Positions 25,052 to 34,256 of a DNA stretch of 64,000 bases are shown in pieces. The notes beneath the pieces were generated by a model. That model had not been told where the DNA came from. It saw only the letters and a program-made list of their open reading frames with translations, and did not search any database. This stretch comes from Sporobacter termitidis DSM 10068 (GTDB taxonomy: Bacteria > Bacillota > Clostridia > Oscillospirales > Oscillospiraceae): NCBI RefSeq assembly GCF_900130065.1, contig NZ_FQXV01000008.1, positions 159,037 to 223,036 of the forward strand, given 5' to 3'. The position numbers and the translations under genes are program-made. How positions within the stretch are numbered: position 1 is the first letter of the stretch; each line of letters begins with the position of its first letter.

Positions 25052-26807
25052 ATGTGGAGCTGTGCTGACGGGGACTTATTAAAAGCACGTCCTCCGGCGT
25101 AGCCTCTTCGCCGTCCTCCGGGGGCTCGGGGGCGTCGTGGACCTTGAAGAAGCTCACCAGGTCTTTCAGCAAGGCGGCCTGCTGCGACAGCTCGATGCTG
25201 GCCGAGGCGCTGTTTTCCGACGTGGCGGCATTGTCCTGCACGACGTGGGAGACCTGCCGGATACCCTGATTGATCTGCGCGATGCTCTGCTTCTGCTCGC
25301 GGGTATAGGACGAAATCGAATCGACAATGCCGGCCACGTCGCCCACCTGGGACAGGATCTGATTTAAGTAATCCGCCGTTTCGTTGGCGATCTTTATCCC
25401 GGTCTCCACCTTGACAAGGGCATTTTCAATCAGGCCCGAGGTGTCCTGCACGGCCTTGGCGGACCTGTTGGCCAGCGACCGGACCTCGTCGGCCACGACG
25501 GCAAAGCCCTTGCCGTGCTGCCCCGCCCTGGCGGCTTCCACGGCGGCGTTCAGGGCCAGGATGTTCGTCTGGAAGGCCAGGTCGTCGATGACCTTGGAAA
25601 TCTTTTTGATTTTGCCCGCCGAATCGTCGATGTCGTCCATCGCCTTCAGCATCTCGCGCATGTGGCCGTTGCCCCGCTCGGCGTTCACCCTGGCCTTTTG
25701 CGCCAGGGCGTTGACGTCCTGGGCGTACTGCTCGTTCAGGTGCGTCTGGGACGCCACCTCGGACAGGGCCGCCGTCAGCTGCTCCACGGTATTCGCCTGC
25801 TCCGATACACCCTGCGAGAGCGCGCTGCTGAAATCGGACACGACGGCGGCGTCTGCGGTGACCTGCTCGGCGGCGTCGGCGATGGATATGATGAGCTCCT
25901 TGAGCTTCAGCGTCAGCGCGTGCAGCGACCTGTTGAGGACGTCCTCCCCGGAGCGCACGGTGATCTCCCGGGTCAGATTCCCGTCCGCGACGACGCGGAG
26001 GGCCTCGACCTGGAGCTTGGTGCCGTCGATCAGGCGCAGAAAGGCGTTGAACAGCCTGCCGACCTCGTTTGTCCTGCTCCTGAGCTCGAGCTCCTTCGAC
26101 GTCATGGTGCCGTCGATGGAGATATTGCCGCAGGAGAGCTGCTCGGCGACCTGGGCCATCTTCGTCAGAGGGCGGGCAATCGCGCGGGAGATGATGACGC
26201 CCAGCGTCAGCGACACGGCGATCCCGGCCAGCAAAACGGCGATGGTGACGTATTCGGCCGAGGCCGACTGGCTTTTGTTCACGTCGTATCTGCTTTGTAT
26301 CTGGTCGGCGGCCTGCTTCAAAAGGTCGTTGTAGTCGTTGCGGAGGTTTGTGCCGGTCATGTAGACACCGTTGGAGATATCGCTTTTCGCGGAGTCCAGA
26401 TCGCCGGCGTTGATCAGCTCGGTGACCACGTCCATTTTGCTCTGGTAATCCTGCCAGGACTGGTCGATCCTCAGGACGATATCGCTGCTGTCGATGCTTT
26501 TCAGGCTTTTCAGGCTGTCGTTGGAGCCGATCCTGTACTGGCTCATCTGCAAAAGGGCGTTTTTGATATCGATCTGGGAGGTCATTGTCGTCAGCTTCAG
26601 GGCATCATAGCTGTACTGCTGAAAATTGACGGCCGCCGAACCGGCGTATTCGAGTACAAGCGCCTGGCGGTACATGTGCTCGTCCTGCGACTGCATTTTT
26701 GCCATGTTCAGTATGCCGATCGCCCCCACGACGAAGGCGAATACGGTGATGACCATAAAGCCTGTGATGAATTGCCAGGACATTTTGAGATTATTAAACC
26801 AGCGCAT
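25050..26807 (-). CDS. Methyl-accepting chemotaxis protein
   Basis: 585 residues, a transmembrane chemoreceptor. TM1 at ~10-32 (FITGFMVITVFAFVVGAIGI), a four-helix-bundle sensor at ~35-185, TM2 at ~187-208, HAMP to ~265, and a long cytoplasmic coiled coil whose hairpin tip reads DDLAFQTNILALNAAVEAAR. Adaptation-site-like Glu/Gln pairs flank the tip. AAAAAGGAG precedes ATG. A sigma-D/FliA-like promoter (26845-26871) would tie it to motility genes, none of which are in this window. Ligand unknown. Confidence 0.93.
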   Translation of the reverse strand: MRWFNNLKMSWQFITGFMVITVFAFVVGAIGILNMAKMQSQDEHMYRQALVLEYAGSAAVNFQQYSYDALKLTTMTSQIDIKNALLQMSQYRIGSNDSLKSLKSIDSSDIVLRIDQSWQDYQSKMDVVTELINAGDLDSAKSDISNGVYMTGTNLRNDYNDLLKQAADQIQSRYDVNKSQSASAEYVTIAVLLAGIAVSLTLGVIISRAIARPLTKMAQVAEQLSCGNISIDGTMTSKELELRSRTNEVGRLFNAFLRLIDGTKLQVEALRVVADGNLTREITVRSGEDVLNRSLHALTLKLKELIISIADAAEQVTADAAVVSDFSSALSQGVSEQANTVEQLTAALSEVASQTHLNEQYAQDVNALAQKARVNAERGNGHMREMLKAMDDIDDSAGKIKKISKVIDDLAFQTNILALNAAVEAARAGQHGKGFAVVADEVRSLANRSAKAVQDTSGLIENALVKVETGIKIANETADYLNQILSQVGDVAGIVDSISSYTREQKQSIAQINQGIRQVSHVVQDNAATSENSASASIELSQQAALLKDLVSFFKVHDAPEPPEDGEEATPEDVLLISPRQHSST

Positions 26808-26844
26808 GTGTAGTCTCCTTTTTAAGAGAGTTGGGCATAGTGTT

Positions 26845-26871
26845 TTTTCGGCATCTCAACTAAAAAGTTAA
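26845..26871 (-). promoter_or_regulatory. Possible flagellar sigma-factor promoter of the chemoreceptor gene
   Basis: Minus strand: TTAA (26868-26871), 15 bases, GCCGAAAA (26845-26852), close to TAAA-N15-GCCGATAA recognised by sigma-D/FliA. Confidence 0.4.
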
Positions 26872-26963
26872 ACCATATATTGGCTGATTTCATAATTTAA
26901 CGTGAGGTTAATCTGGATTTAACATTGGCGCGGCGTGCGGCAAAAGTATCCGGGGAAATGAAC

Positions 26964-26984
26964 AGCGCCCCCGGAGGGAGCGCT
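26964..26984. terminator. Hairpin downstream of csp
   Basis: AGCGCCCCC GGA GGGAGCGCT with one mismatch, then TTTCTTT on the plus strand. It lies 42 bases past the csp stop. Confidence 0.5.
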
Positions 26985-27025
26985 TTCTTTGCTGCTGAGA
27001 GTGATTATGTGGCGCCGTACGCGGC

Positions 27026-27256
27026 TCACGCCCTGTTGCCGGCGGGCTGGACGACAGTGACATTGGTGGCGCAGAGCTTGCCGTTTCTGGGATCGGTCTC
27101 TATTTCAAAAGTGACCTTTTGGCCCTCGTTGAGCGTCTTGTAGCCCTGCGCGGCGATGCCTGAAAAATGGACGAACAAATCGTCGCCGGTGTCATCGTTT
27201 GTGATAAATCCGTAGCCTTTGTCTGAATTAAACCATTTGACTGTTCCGCTGTTCAT
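27026..27256 (-). CDS. Cold-shock protein (CspA/CspB type)
   Basis: 76 residues: a single OB-fold cold-shock domain with both RNA-binding motifs, [12 protein letters not shown] (RNP1) and DLFVHFSGI (RNP2). It binds single-stranded RNA and DNA as an RNA chaperone. The start at 27256 (MNSGTVKW) follows GGAGGTG; twelve extra in-frame residues upstream are rejected. The C-terminus ([14 protein letters not shown]) is slightly longer than in CspB. The ~200 bases upstream hold a long leader and the MFS terminator. Confidence 0.95.
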   Translation of the reverse strand: MNSGTVKWFNSDKGYGFITNDDTGDDLFVHFSGIAAQGYKTLNEGQKVTFEIETDPRNGKLCATNVTVVQPAGNRA

Positions 27257-27343
27257 GTGAACACCTCCGTCCATAGTATTTCCGGCATTCACCTGATAAA
27301 TTTTATATATATTTGTAAAATGCGCGGCCGGCAGAAAAAAACA

Positions 27344-27363
27344 GCGCCCCGTTTCGGGGGCGC
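27344..27363 (-). terminator. Terminator of the OFA-type transporter gene
   Basis: GCGCCCC GTTTC / GGGGCGC; minus-strand sequence continues TGTTTTTTTCTG. About 105 bases past the stop at 27468. Confidence 0.8.
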
Positions 27364-27467
27364 GGCGTTTTGACTGACGGTTAAAGAAAGCCGCGGCAGG
27401 GCGGTACGATAAGCCCCGCCGCGAATGAGAGGTTTCTATATATAAGGATGCCTGAAAGCGGGGTGAA

Positions 27468-28700
27468 TTATGCCTCGGCTTTCATTTTTTTCAGCTGATT
27501 TTTGATGATCAGCATCAGGATAACCGGAATGATGGCCGTAATGGCCGCCATGATGTATGTTTTCGTGAAATCGCCCTTGAGGAACTGCGCCGAGATCGTG
27601 TTGAAAAGGATGGAGGAGATGCCCAGAGCGAGCATCGCCACGCCGTAATTCGTGCCCGAATTCTTCGGCCCGAAGAAATCGGTGGTGAACGCCGCGTTGG
27701 TGGAGGCCGGGCCGCCGTAGCCGAAGGCGATGATGCAGATGGCGACGGCAAAGCCGAAGCCCGGAACGCCGACGATCATAAGCCCGGCGCCGATGAGAGT
27801 GAGGACAGAGAGGACGATGATCGTGTTGGTACGGCCGAGCTTATCGGAGACGGTGGCCATGATGAGCCGGCCGCCGGCGTTGAAGACGCCGGTGATGGTG
27901 AGCGTCAGAACGGCAGCGGCCTCTGTCAGGCCGTGCCTCATGCCCTGGTCGACGATCAGCGGGACGGAGAGGGTCCATGTGCCGTTGATAAACAGAATTT
28001 CAAGGAAGATGCACCAGAAGGGGACCGTTTTCATCGCCTGGCCCAGGGTGCAGTTTTTGCCGGTGTAGACCTTCGCCGAGGCGGGCGCGGCGGGAAGCTG
28101 CCTGAGGTATTCCTCGTCGGGCAGCCGGACCAGGAAGGTGCCGATGATGCCGGCAACGAAGAAGACGACGGCCAACGTGATGAAGACAGGCTGGAAGCTG
28201 ACAATGCCGTCCACCTTATGGGCATCCATGAGCGCGTTGGATACCGGCGTGAAAATAACAGTTGAAAACGCGAAGGCTGAGACGGCGATGCCGGAGGCCA
28301 GGCCTTTGCGGTGGGGCAGCCATTTCTGCAGGCAGCTGATGCCGGCGCCGTACGCGAAGCCGGAGCCGAGGCCGCCGAGCACGCAGTAGGTCAGGTACAT
28401 CAGGTTGATGGTTTCCTTTGTGAGGAAGGCGGTCAGGAAGACGCCCAGGCAGAACATGGTGATGCCGAGCACGGAGGTCAGCCGCGGGCCTTTTTTGTCG
28501 TTGATAAAGCCGCCGATGAGGTTACCGGCGACAAAGGCAAACAGCATATAGGAGGAGACCATGGTGGCGGCTTCCTTCGACCAGTCGAACGAGGCGATGA
28601 TCGGCGTTTTGAAGACGCTCCACATGTACAGGATGCCGACGCAGATCTGGATGATGATACAGCCGATGATGGGGACGGTTGCGGAACGCTTGCTTTTCAT
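27468..28700 (-). CDS. OFA-family MFS transporter
   Basis: 410 residues, twelve membrane helices. Features of the oxalate/formate antiporter family are [18 protein letters not shown] in helix 1, [15 protein letters not shown] as motif A, and [18 protein letters not shown] in helix 4-5. Substrates in the family are small organic anions (oxalate, formate, lactate, pyruvate); which one is open. Translation probably begins at ATG 28700 (MKSKRS), with AAGAAG upstream; GTG 28706 is an alternative. A good promoter lies at 28743-28771. Monocistronic. Confidence 0.88.
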   Translation of the reverse strand: MKSKRSATVPIIGCIIIQICVGILYMWSVFKTPIIASFDWSKEAATMVSSYMLFAFVAGNLIGGFINDKKGPRLTSVLGITMFCLGVFLTAFLTKETINLMYLTYCVLGGLGSGFAYGAGISCLQKWLPHRKGLASGIAVSAFAFSTVIFTPVSNALMDAHKVDGIVSFQPVFITLAVVFFVAGIIGTFLVRLPDEEYLRQLPAAPASAKVYTGKNCTLGQAMKTVPFWCIFLEILFINGTWTLSVPLIVDQGMRHGLTEAAAVLTLTITGVFNAGGRLIMATVSDKLGRTNTIIVLSVLTLIGAGLMIVGVPGFGFAVAICIIAFGYGGPASTNAAFTTDFFGPKNSGTNYGVAMLALGISSILFNTISAQFLKGDFTKTYIMAAITAIIPVILMLIIKNQLKKMKAEA

Positions 28701-28742
28701 GCTCACTGCTTCTTTCTGTGTAATGTTGATTTGCTAGATAAA

Positions 28743-28771
28743 GTCATACCATTCCGCAAAAAGAATGTCAA
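28743..28771 (-). promoter_or_regulatory. Promoter of the OFA-type transporter gene
   Basis: Minus strand: TTGACA (28766-28771), 17 bases, TATGAC (28743-28748). Confidence 0.7.
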
Positions 28772-28837
28772 ACATAAGTTGCATGCTACGTATCAAATCG
28801 TGATATTGCATGAAATACATTGAAATAATAAAAAAAC

Positions 28838-28863
28838 GCTGTGAAAACTTCCGATTTCACAGC
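28838..28863 (-). terminator. Terminator of the YczE-like gene
   Basis: GCTGTGAAA / TTTCACAGC; minus strand continues GTTTTTTTATT. Confidence 0.8.
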
Positions 28864-28913
28864 ATTTTATCGTAATTCCGGACAGAGTTCCCGCGCGTTG
28901 TTTTGTAGCGTTT

Positions 28914-29639
28914 CTAGCCCGCTTTTTTCGCGTTTCCGCGCGTATGAAGGGTCCGGCGCGGCGGTGCGGGGCCGTCATCGGGCGGGATGTTCAAAAAACG
29001 CGTCAGGCGCTTTTTGAGAAGCGCGGTGAAGACGCCCAGCATGCGCCCGACGCCGAACGACGCGATCACCGTGCCGACGCCGAGGCCGTTCAGCCCGCGC
29101 AGGACGGCCAGCGACAAAACGAGCGAAATCGCCGTGGAGACGCTGTCATAGGCGATCTTGACCTTGTGCAGCTTGAAGCCGCCCTTGTACGAGATGGCCT
29201 GCACCGTCCCGTCCGTGGGCAGGGCGATGAGCGCTGTGGTCAGGTACAGCAGGATGCCGAAGGCGACACAGCAGATGCCGAGGGCCAGATAAACGAAGCG
29301 GACGATATAATTGTCCGTCACCGGCAGGAAAGAGATCATGCGCGTGGACAGGTCTGTAAACCAGCCGAAGGCGAACGACGCCGCGATCTGGAAGAGGTTT
29401 ATAAGCTTATATTCCCGCCGCAGGATGGCGGCCTGCAGCGCCATGCAGAAGATATAAAAGAAAATGGTCCACGTCCCGAGCGAGAGCCCGAAGATGCGGC
29501 TGAGCACATACGGCACGGAGGTGACGGGCGAGACGCCAAGGTCCGATTTGACCGAAAAAGACACGCCGGTCGCCATGATGAAAATACCGGCGGCAAATAT
29601 AACGAGCCGTTTTATCAAGGCGCTTTTCTGAAGCTTCAT
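28914..29639 (-). CDS. YczE/YitT-like integral membrane protein
   Basis: 241 residues with five to six membrane helices. The pattern IKRLVIFAAGIFIMATGVSF followed by SVKSDLGVSPVTSVPYVLS is that of the YczE/DUF6198 family, whose transport or sensing role is unknown. The tail after residue ~215 is hydrophilic and basic. The start at 29639 (MKLQKS) follows AAAGGGGG. It is transcribed divergently from a LysR-type regulator, the usual arrangement for a regulator and its target. Confidence 0.82.
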   Translation of the reverse strand: MKLQKSALIKRLVIFAAGIFIMATGVSFSVKSDLGVSPVTSVPYVLSRIFGLSLGTWTIFFYIFCMALQAAILRREYKLINLFQIAASFAFGWFTDLSTRMISFLPVTDNYIVRFVYLALGICCVAFGILLYLTTALIALPTDGTVQAISYKGGFKLHKVKIAYDSVSTAISLVLSLAVLRGLNGLGVGTVIASFGVGRMLGVFTALLKKRLTRFLNIPPDDGPAPPRRTLHTRGNAKKAG

Positions 29640-29677
29640 CCCCGTCCCCCTTTCAATCGCCGTTTTTTTATGGTTTA

Positions 29678-29706
29678 ATGATACCATATCGGCATCACAC
29701 CGTCAA
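29678..29706 (-). promoter_or_regulatory. Promoter of the YczE-like gene
   Basis: Minus strand: TTGACG (29701-29706), 17 bases, TATCAT (29678-29683). ATCGGCATCA occurs at 29688-29697 and again at 29710-29719, a perfect direct repeat with 22-bp period on both sides of the -35 box. Confidence 0.6.
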
Positions 29707-29807
29707 CGGATCGGCATCAATAAAGAGCCGCGCCATGACACCTTTTTGGCGGGCTGTCACAACCGGGCAGCCGGCCGCACCGGCATAAAGAGAACGGGGG
29801 GAGAGCC

Positions 29808-30698
29808 TTGGACATCACACAGATCCGCTATTTTATCTCCGTCACGGAGACGCTGAATTTCAGGGAGTCGGCGCGCCGGCTGGGCGTGGCCCAGTCCTCG
29901 ATCAGCCGGCAGATCGTCGATCTGGAGGAAAAGCTCGGCGTGGCGCTCTTTACGCGCAGCAGCCGCGCCGTCGCGCTGACGGAGGAGGGGCGGTCGTTTC
30001 TCCCGTACGCCAGAGACATGCTCCGCACGGCCGACAGCGCGGCGTTCCTGATGAGCCAGATGTCCTCGGGGAAAGGGCACCTGTCCATCGCCACGGTCTC
30101 CACGTCCGCGCCAGTGCTGATCCGGTGCCTCGACGTTTTCTTTAAAAGATATCCGGATATCGCCGTGGACGTTATTTTAAACAACGGGCGGGAGCAGCTC
30201 CACGCCATGCGCGAGGAAAAGCATGATTTCCACTTTGCCCACGCAGCGATGCTGCCCGACGACGGGCGGCTGGATTACCTCGTCACCCACGCGGACGACC
30301 TGGTCGTCGTCGTCCCCAAGGGGCACCCGCTGACGAAAAAGCCGCTGCCCCTCGATTTCGCGGTGCTGGAGAAGGAGCGCTTTCTCGTCTCCTACGAGGC
30401 CGGGTATCCGCTGTTGTACAATCACACGCTGGACGTCTGCCGGGCGCATAACTATGTGCCGAGGAATATGAGCCGTTTTGACAAGGCGGAGTCGGTGCTT
30501 TTGGCCATCAGCGCGGGGCTGGGCTTTTCCATCCTGCCGTCGGCGCTGCCGGCGCAGTATTTTCCGAATTCGGTGGACATCATCCCCATCGCCGACATGG
30601 ACACGCACCGCACGTACATCGCCGCCTGGCCCCGAAGGGTGACGAATCCCTCTGCGGCGCTGTTCCTGGAGATTGTCAGGGAAGTGACGGGCGGGTGA
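29808..30698 (+). CDS. LysR-family transcriptional regulator
   Basis: 296 residues. The N-terminal helix-turn-helix (LNFRESARRLGVAQSSISRQ) is complete and is followed by the linker helix and a periplasmic-binding-like effector domain. Translation starts at TTG 29808 after GGGGGGAG. It faces the YczE-like gene across ~170 bases that include a direct repeat, so control of that gene plus autoregulation is likely. The co-inducer is unknown. Confidence 0.92.
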   Translation: MDITQIRYFISVTETLNFRESARRLGVAQSSISRQIVDLEEKLGVALFTRSSRAVALTEEGRSFLPYARDMLRTADSAAFLMSQMSSGKGHLSIATVSTSAPVLIRCLDVFFKRYPDIAVDVILNNGREQLHAMREEKHDFHFAHAAMLPDDGRLDYLVTHADDLVVVVPKGHPLTKKPLPLDFAVLEKERFLVSYEAGYPLLYNHTLDVCRAHNYVPRNMSRFDKAESVLLAISAGLGFSILPSALPAQYFPNSVDIIPIADMDTHRTYIAAWPRRVTNPSAALFLEIVREVTGG

Positions 30699-30735
30699 TA
30701 AGAACCGAATCCGGCGGGGACGCGACGATAAAATG

Positions 30736-30779
30736 AAACAAAGCAACGGAAGAAAGAGAGAACTCCCGTTGCTTTGTTT
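30736..30779. terminator. Terminator of the LysR gene
   Basis: AAACAAAGCAACGG with CCGTTGCTTTGTTT, 16-base loop, T-rich on the plus strand. Confidence 0.75.
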
Positions 30780-30891
30780 ACAAAGAGGATAAAAATGAAA
30801 AAGGTTCGTGGATAAAATGCAGTCCCACTGTCCATATATTAACCGGGTTATGTTAAGCGTAAAACGCAATGACGTTAAAAATCGATTAAAT

Positions 30892-31875
30892 TTAGGACCG
30901 GCTGTAGTAATTTGTCCCGTATTTGACGGTCTCGTCGCTCATGATGGCCATCGTGTGGACGAATTTACCGGGGTCGCTGTATAAAATCATGCCCAGCATG
31001 GCGTAATTGCCGCCGGGGGCATATGTATCGATCGTCTCGCGGACGGCGGCGCGGAGCGCCTCCTCCGTCAGGTCCATGTAGGCGAAGCGGCCCTTCATGT
31101 CGAAGCCGCCGATGAACGCGAGCTTGCCGCCGAGCTTTGCCTGCAGGGCAGAAAGATCGTTTTCGGGCTGGCAGATTTCCCAGGCTTCCGATCCCTCGTC
31201 GACGAGGTCGGGGACGATCGCCTCGCATTTGCCGCAGACGTGCGTATTGGGGATGACGCCCATGGCGCGGACGGCGTCGTTGAATTTCTTGTGCATGGGC
31301 TTGATAAGCTCCCGGTACTTGTCCGGGGACATAAAGGTCGACAGCTCGGTGGCCACGTCGTCATAGGTGCAGATGGCGTCGGGCCTGAAGTATTTGACCG
31401 CCCGCTCGGCGACCTTGATTTTATAGTCCGTGACGGCGTCCAGGAGCTCAAGGCAGGCTTCCGGCTCCTCATACATCGCGCAGAGCCCGTTTTCAAAGCC
31501 CATCAGATGGGCCAGCCGCAGAAACGGCCCGTTCCACATGGCGTATTCCTGTATCTGATTTTTAGGATCGTAATTTTTCAGCTGCGCGGCGGCCTGGCCT
31601 TCCCAGTCATACGCGTCCAGGTCCGGGAATTTGAGGGTCTTCTTCCAGTCCAGGATGTTTTCAAGGGCGACGTGGCCGGCCGCCGGCACACCCTGCCCCA
31701 GCGCCGATTCCGACGGCAGCCACTTGCAGCCGAAGCCGTCAAGGCCGCCGCCGGCGGGGCCGTTTTCAAAAGATTCAAGGTTGCCGCCGGTGCTGCAGAC
31801 GTCGGTTTTAAAATCGCCGACATGGTCGTGCGGCTGGTGGTTCAAAATAGCGAGCATATTGTCTCTGCGGTTCAT
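30892..31875 (-). CDS. Uroporphyrinogen-decarboxylase-family protein (corrinoid methyltransferase type)
   Basis: 327 residues. It has the URO-D barrel but not the conserved N-terminal Arg motif of true HemE. The H-x-C-G motif in PNTHVCGKCEAIVPDLVD and the IGGFDMKG turn match the zinc-dependent methyltransferases (MtaA/MtbA or O-demethylase type) that move methyl groups to or from corrinoid proteins or coenzymes. A corrinoid protein gene is not nearby. The start is ATG 31875 or the GTG nine bases earlier, which is closer to AGGAG. A PucR-type regulator is divergent. Confidence 0.8.
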   Translation of the reverse strand: MNRRDNMLAILNHQPHDHVGDFKTDVCSTGGNLESFENGPAGGGLDGFGCKWLPSESALGQGVPAAGHVALENILDWKKTLKFPDLDAYDWEGQAAAQLKNYDPKNQIQEYAMWNGPFLRLAHLMGFENGLCAMYEEPEACLELLDAVTDYKIKVAERAVKYFRPDAICTYDDVATELSTFMSPDKYRELIKPMHKKFNDAVRAMGVIPNTHVCGKCEAIVPDLVDEGSEAWEICQPENDLSALQAKLGGKLAFIGGFDMKGRFAYMDLTEEALRAAVRETIDTYAPGGNYAMLGMILYSDPGKFVHTMAIMSDETVKYGTNYYSRS

Positions 31876-32115
31876 CACAAGCACTCAACTCCTACATAAA
31901 TTTTCGGCTGCCGGGTGCGGCGCGCCTGGCGGCAGCCGCGCGTTTGGCCGATGACGCGACCAACAGTATAACAGCCGGGCGGACAACCGCGGGAGCTGCC
32001 AACGGGAGAAGCAGCAATCTGTTGTAAATATTGACAAAATCGATGCCGTTTTTCCTGCTGCTTCGGTGCGTCTTTATTAGTTTACTTTTATTTTTGTATT
32101 TTTAAAGTATTTTAC

Positions 32116-32144
32116 AGTAGATATTTTTCCGCAAAACATCTACT
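32116..32144. promoter_or_regulatory. Inverted repeat between the URO-D-type and PucR genes
   Basis: AGTAGAT (32116-32122) and ATCTACT (32138-32144), 41 bases before the PucR start. The 31876-32184 gap also has an extended -10-like TGTTATACT on the minus strand near 31970. Operator function is a guess. Confidence 0.35.
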
Positions 32145-32184
32145 ATGAGTAGAGAAAACGATGAACCCCGAGGAGGCAGGCCAA

Positions 32185-33750
32185 ATGAAAATCAGCATGT
32201 GGATGCTCTATGACGCGCTGGCTGCCCAATGCCTGCGCCATAATCTGGACGACAGGGCGAAAAAGCGCCGTATCAAATCGGTGATGCCGTACGAGGGGCC
32301 GCAAGGTCTCACGGGAGACCGGCTCTATGTGGCCGACGCGGCCGGACCGGACGCGGTGGTGATACCCCCGGCGCCGGGCTTTATCATATTTGTCGGAGAA
32401 AATTTTGTGCTGGAGAGCCCGGGGGCGTGCCAGTACATCGTCCTTGAAGCCGCCGGGTACAAGGCCGGCCTTGCGGCCGTCTGCCGGGCGTTCGATACAT
32501 ACAGGGACTGGTACGACACCCTGCAGGACGAGCTGAACGGCGGGCTGAACCTCAGCAGGCTGTGCCGCCTTGGGAGTGACATGCTCGGAAATTTCACGAT
32601 GCTCTACGACAGGGAATATAACATCATTGCCGGCGAGTTCGCGCTGGACGACGCACATTCCAGGCTGCTTATCGAAAAGAGCGGCCCGTTTTACGCGCTC
32701 TCGGCGGACGCCGTCCGGCAGCTCAAGAGCAACGCCGATTTTCAGCAGACCTTCCGCCAGACGGGCGCCGACGTGTGCATCGTCGATTTTCTGCCCTATG
32801 CCGTTTTGTACGTCAATCTGGGACAGGGCAGCGTCTACGAGGGCCGGCTGTGCGTCACGGACACGCGGCGGCCGTTTAAAAACGGCGATTATCAGATTGC
32901 CGAAATCCTCACCGAGGTGCTGCGCGTGGCGATAAAGCGGCAGGCCGTGCGGGGCAGCGACGAGAGCCGAAGGTTCGGGGCATTTCTACAGAAGGTGCTG
33001 GACGGGCATGTCCACAGCGACGAGCAGTTGGAAACGGCCCTGCAGCTGTGGCACTGGAAACGGTTCGGCAGATATGTCTGCCTCTATATCCAGCAGAGCG
33101 AGCAGGACGCGCAGACCTCCTCGGACCTGTTTTTGATCTCGAAGATCACGCTGTCGCTGCCGGGCTCCTGCTCGGTCCGGTACAAAGCCGGGATCGCCTG
33201 CGTCGTCAGCCTCCCGGCGCGGGAGACGGCGCGCGCGGCGGCGGCAAGGCTCGAGCATTTTCTCAAGGGCTTTATACCGGGCGTCGGCATCAGCGATGTA
33301 TATACGGATTTTATGGACACGGCGGCGTACCACAGCCAGGCCGTTATCGCCGCCGAAATGGGCGCGGAGGACTCCGCGGCACGTTGGTGCCGCCATTTCC
33401 GGGACTACGCCATGGCGCATTATTTCAGGTACGGCACTTCCGTCCTGCCGGCAATCCATTACTGTGACGAGGACGTCCGGCGGCTGATGGCGTATCAGGA
33501 CACGCGGACGGATTATTACGGCACGCTGAAGGCCTATCTGGAAAACAACATGAATCTGCTGGAAACCTCGAAGGCCCTGTTTATTCACCGCACCACGCTG
33601 TTCAACCGCATCAGCAAAATAAGGGAAATGATCTCCGCCGACCTGAACAGCCCCGAGGACAGGACACGGCTGCTGATTTCCTTCAAGCTCATGGAAGCGG
33701 ACAAAGCGTATCGCAGGCCGCAGCGGGAAAAGGGCAGGGGGACGGCCTGA
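32185..33750 (+). CDS. PucR-family transcriptional regulator
   Basis: 521 residues. The N-terminal ~200 residues are a PucR-like sensor, the middle is poorly conserved, and the C-terminus holds the PucR/CdaR helix-turn-helix (LKAYLENNMNLLETSKALFI, then HRTTLFNRISKIREM). Such proteins activate purine, sugar-acid or amino-acid catabolic genes. The start at 32185 (MKISMWM) follows GAGGAGG at good distance; ATG 32161 is the alternative. Divergent from the URO-D-type methyltransferase gene, its probable target. Confidence 0.85.
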   Translation: MKISMWMLYDALAAQCLRHNLDDRAKKRRIKSVMPYEGPQGLTGDRLYVADAAGPDAVVIPPAPGFIIFVGENFVLESPGACQYIVLEAAGYKAGLAAVCRAFDTYRDWYDTLQDELNGGLNLSRLCRLGSDMLGNFTMLYDREYNIIAGEFALDDAHSRLLIEKSGPFYALSADAVRQLKSNADFQQTFRQTGADVCIVDFLPYAVLYVNLGQGSVYEGRLCVTDTRRPFKNGDYQIAEILTEVLRVAIKRQAVRGSDESRRFGAFLQKVLDGHVHSDEQLETALQLWHWKRFGRYVCLYIQQSEQDAQTSSDLFLISKITLSLPGSCSVRYKAGIACVVSLPARETARAAAARLEHFLKGFIPGVGISDVYTDFMDTAAYHSQAVIAAEMGAEDSAARWCRHFRDYAMAHYFRYGTSVLPAIHYCDEDVRRLMAYQDTRTDYYGTLKAYLENNMNLLETSKALFIHRTTLFNRISKIREMISADLNSPEDRTRLLISFKLMEADKAYRRPQREKGRGTA

Positions 33751-33753
33751 GCG

Positions 33754-34077
33754 TCACTGGCGATTAACTTTCCGCGCCAGCGATTGGACTTCCTTCCGCA
33801 GCGCCTGAATCTGCCGCTGCATTATTTTCGTCGGGTCGGAATTCGCCTGGATCAGCTCGCTTTGCGCGGCGGCCGTTGCGATCGACTGACCGACGCTCAT
33901 AAAGAAATTCCCCAATACGTTCTGCTGATCCGTATCAAGTCCGTCGATAAATACCAAGCCGAGAACTGTGGCGAGCAGCGACATCTGCGCCGGAGGCAAT
34001 GCAAATAAACCGGTCAGCGCGGTATCGTCAAAGCCGGGTATACCGCTTAAGGAAATACCGTTATTATTGCCGCCCAT
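33754..34077 (-). CDS. Hypothetical protein, 107 residues
   Basis: Starts MGGNNNGISLSGIPGFDDTA, has a moderately hydrophobic helix (SLLATVLGLVFIDGLDTDQQ) and a basic coiled-coil end (QIQALRKEVQSLARKVNRQ). No signal peptide. GAGGGAG precedes ATG 34077. Its stop lies three bases from the stop of the convergent PucR gene. Family not recognised; possibly a sporulation-related or membrane-associated small protein. Confidence 0.6.
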   Translation of the reverse strand: MGGNNNGISLSGIPGFDDTALTGLFALPPAQMSLLATVLGLVFIDGLDTDQQNVLGNFFMSVGQSIATAAAQSELIQANSDPTKIMQRQIQALRKEVQSLARKVNRQ

Positions 34078-34198
34078 GAATATCTCCCTCTGAAATCAAG
34101 GTGTTTTTTTCCCTCAATCACATTGTCCAAGACTTTTCTTGTTAGCAGTATATGTTATCATCGTGAGAAGGTTCGCGGCGGGAACAGAGATAATAAAA

Positions 34199-34242
34199 CA
34201 GGGGACGGCGTATCTGCCGTGAAGCAGATAAACCGTCCCCTG
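34199..34242 (-). terminator. Terminator of the UPF0210 gene
   Basis: CAGGGGACGG with CCGTCCCCTG, enclosing ATCTGC / GCAGAT; minus strand continues TTTTATT. Confidence 0.85.
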
Positions 34243-34256
34243 AAATTTGTGCTTTT

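Noticed and set aside
25515..26813. 432-codon plus-strand frame opposite the chemoreceptor
   Set aside because: Mirror of a heavily biased coding strand, without motif or start signal.
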